A DNA stretch of 64,000 bases, from assembly GCA_938045585.1 (NCBI GenBank), contig CALIAU010000007.1, positions 62,001 to 126,000 of the forward strand. Reading direction: 5' to 3'. The stretch comes from an uncultured Saprospiraceae bacterium. Lineage in GTDB: Bacteria > Bacteroidota > Bacteroidia > Chitinophagales > Saprospiraceae. Below the pieces are notes generated by a model. It was not told the origin of the DNA. It saw only the letters and a program-made list of their open reading frames with translations, and ran no database searches. Positions 63,994 to 64,000 of this stretch are shown piece by piece. Every line of letters starts with the position of its first letter. Positions within the stretch are counted from its first letter, which is position 1. The translations under genes and the position numbers were made by a program.

Positions 63994-64000
63994 CGCTTAT

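Noticed and set aside
1-64000. CRISPR arrays, insertion sequences, prophage genes, rRNA or tRNA genes
   Set aside because: No regularly spaced repeats, transposase or phage motifs, or tRNA/rRNA signatures were seen on reading; short or degenerate tRNAs could be missed without a covariance search.

Overview
The window comes from a chromosome of a Bacteroidota bacterium, most likely of the Saprospiria (Saprospiraceae-like). The evidence is several secreted proteins with type IX secretion (T9SS) C-terminal tails of type A (YPNP...) and type B (gliding-motility/CHU_C), and families largely confined to Bacteroidota (DUF4271, DUF4252, DUF2911, DUF3109, eukaryote-like citrate synthase, Omp28). A large secreted protein also carries the Cys/Asp linkers (CDDGDxCTxGExYD) common in Saprospiria. 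The DNA is AT-rich, Shine-Dalgarno sequences are mostly weak, and a few TAnnTTTG-type -7 promoter elements can be seen. I found no rRNA, tRNA, CRISPR, transposase or prophage. Most of the window is ordinary core genome.

Layout. 1-5.5 kb: a GT-C membrane glycosyltransferase, a T9SS Omp28-type protein and an AAE-family transporter. 5.5-9.1 kb: a minus-strand run hemJ - SRPBCC/GyrI protein - (terminator) - thrS - transporter. 9.3-14.7 kb: a T9SS protein, a GNAT acetyltransferase, RNase R, an SdpI-like protein and rsmI. 14.9-18.8 kb: a type-B T9SS protein translationally coupled to lptC, then a CNNM/CorC-type protein. 18.9-23.5 kb: an OmpR/HK two-component pair, then DUF4271 - hemD-like - Nudix CoA pyrophosphatase. 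23.6-29.7 kb: one 2029-residue secreted protein joining two FG-GAP/UnbV modules to a vanadium-haloperoxidase/PAP2 domain. 30-33 kb: small envelope proteins and an orphan LytTR regulator. 33-39.8 kb: UvrD helicase, an aspartoacylase-like deacylase coupled to an unknown acidic protein, and a convergent operon of fused ftcD with a degenerate-HD/Pycsar-effector-like membrane protein. 39.8-44.5 kb: a secreted unknown, pdeM, an ECF sigma/anti-sigma pair, a PfkB kinase and a broken glycoside-hydrolase-like gene. 44.6-54.5 kb: DUF2207, WG-repeat protein, Tat-exported NAD-dependent epimerase family protein, tandem DUF2911, M14 peptidase and DUF3109. 54.6-60.6 kb: citrate synthase, gcvH, VanZ-like, TonB, TPR protein and site-2 protease. 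60.7-64 kb: Skp/OmpH and BamA.

How the genes fit together. Envelope building and export dominate: BamA and Skp (outer-membrane protein assembly), LptC (LPS export), TonB (energy transduction), a site-2 protease, an ECF/anti-sigma pair, and several T9SS cargo proteins. HemJ and the HemD-like protein serve haem synthesis; citrate synthase, GcvH and FtcD serve central and one-carbon metabolism.

The least ordinary items are four. (1) An orphan Pycsar-effector-like protein has an N-terminal HD domain that has lost its His-Asp pair. (2) A structured intergenic repeat family starts GGGCGTGCCC and ends near CTCACGC; its first stem differs in sequence but stays paired among copies, and one copy sits in and truncates a gene. 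(3) A haloperoxidase-propeller fusion is built for T9SS export. (4) A terminator hairpin lies inside the short leader of thrS.
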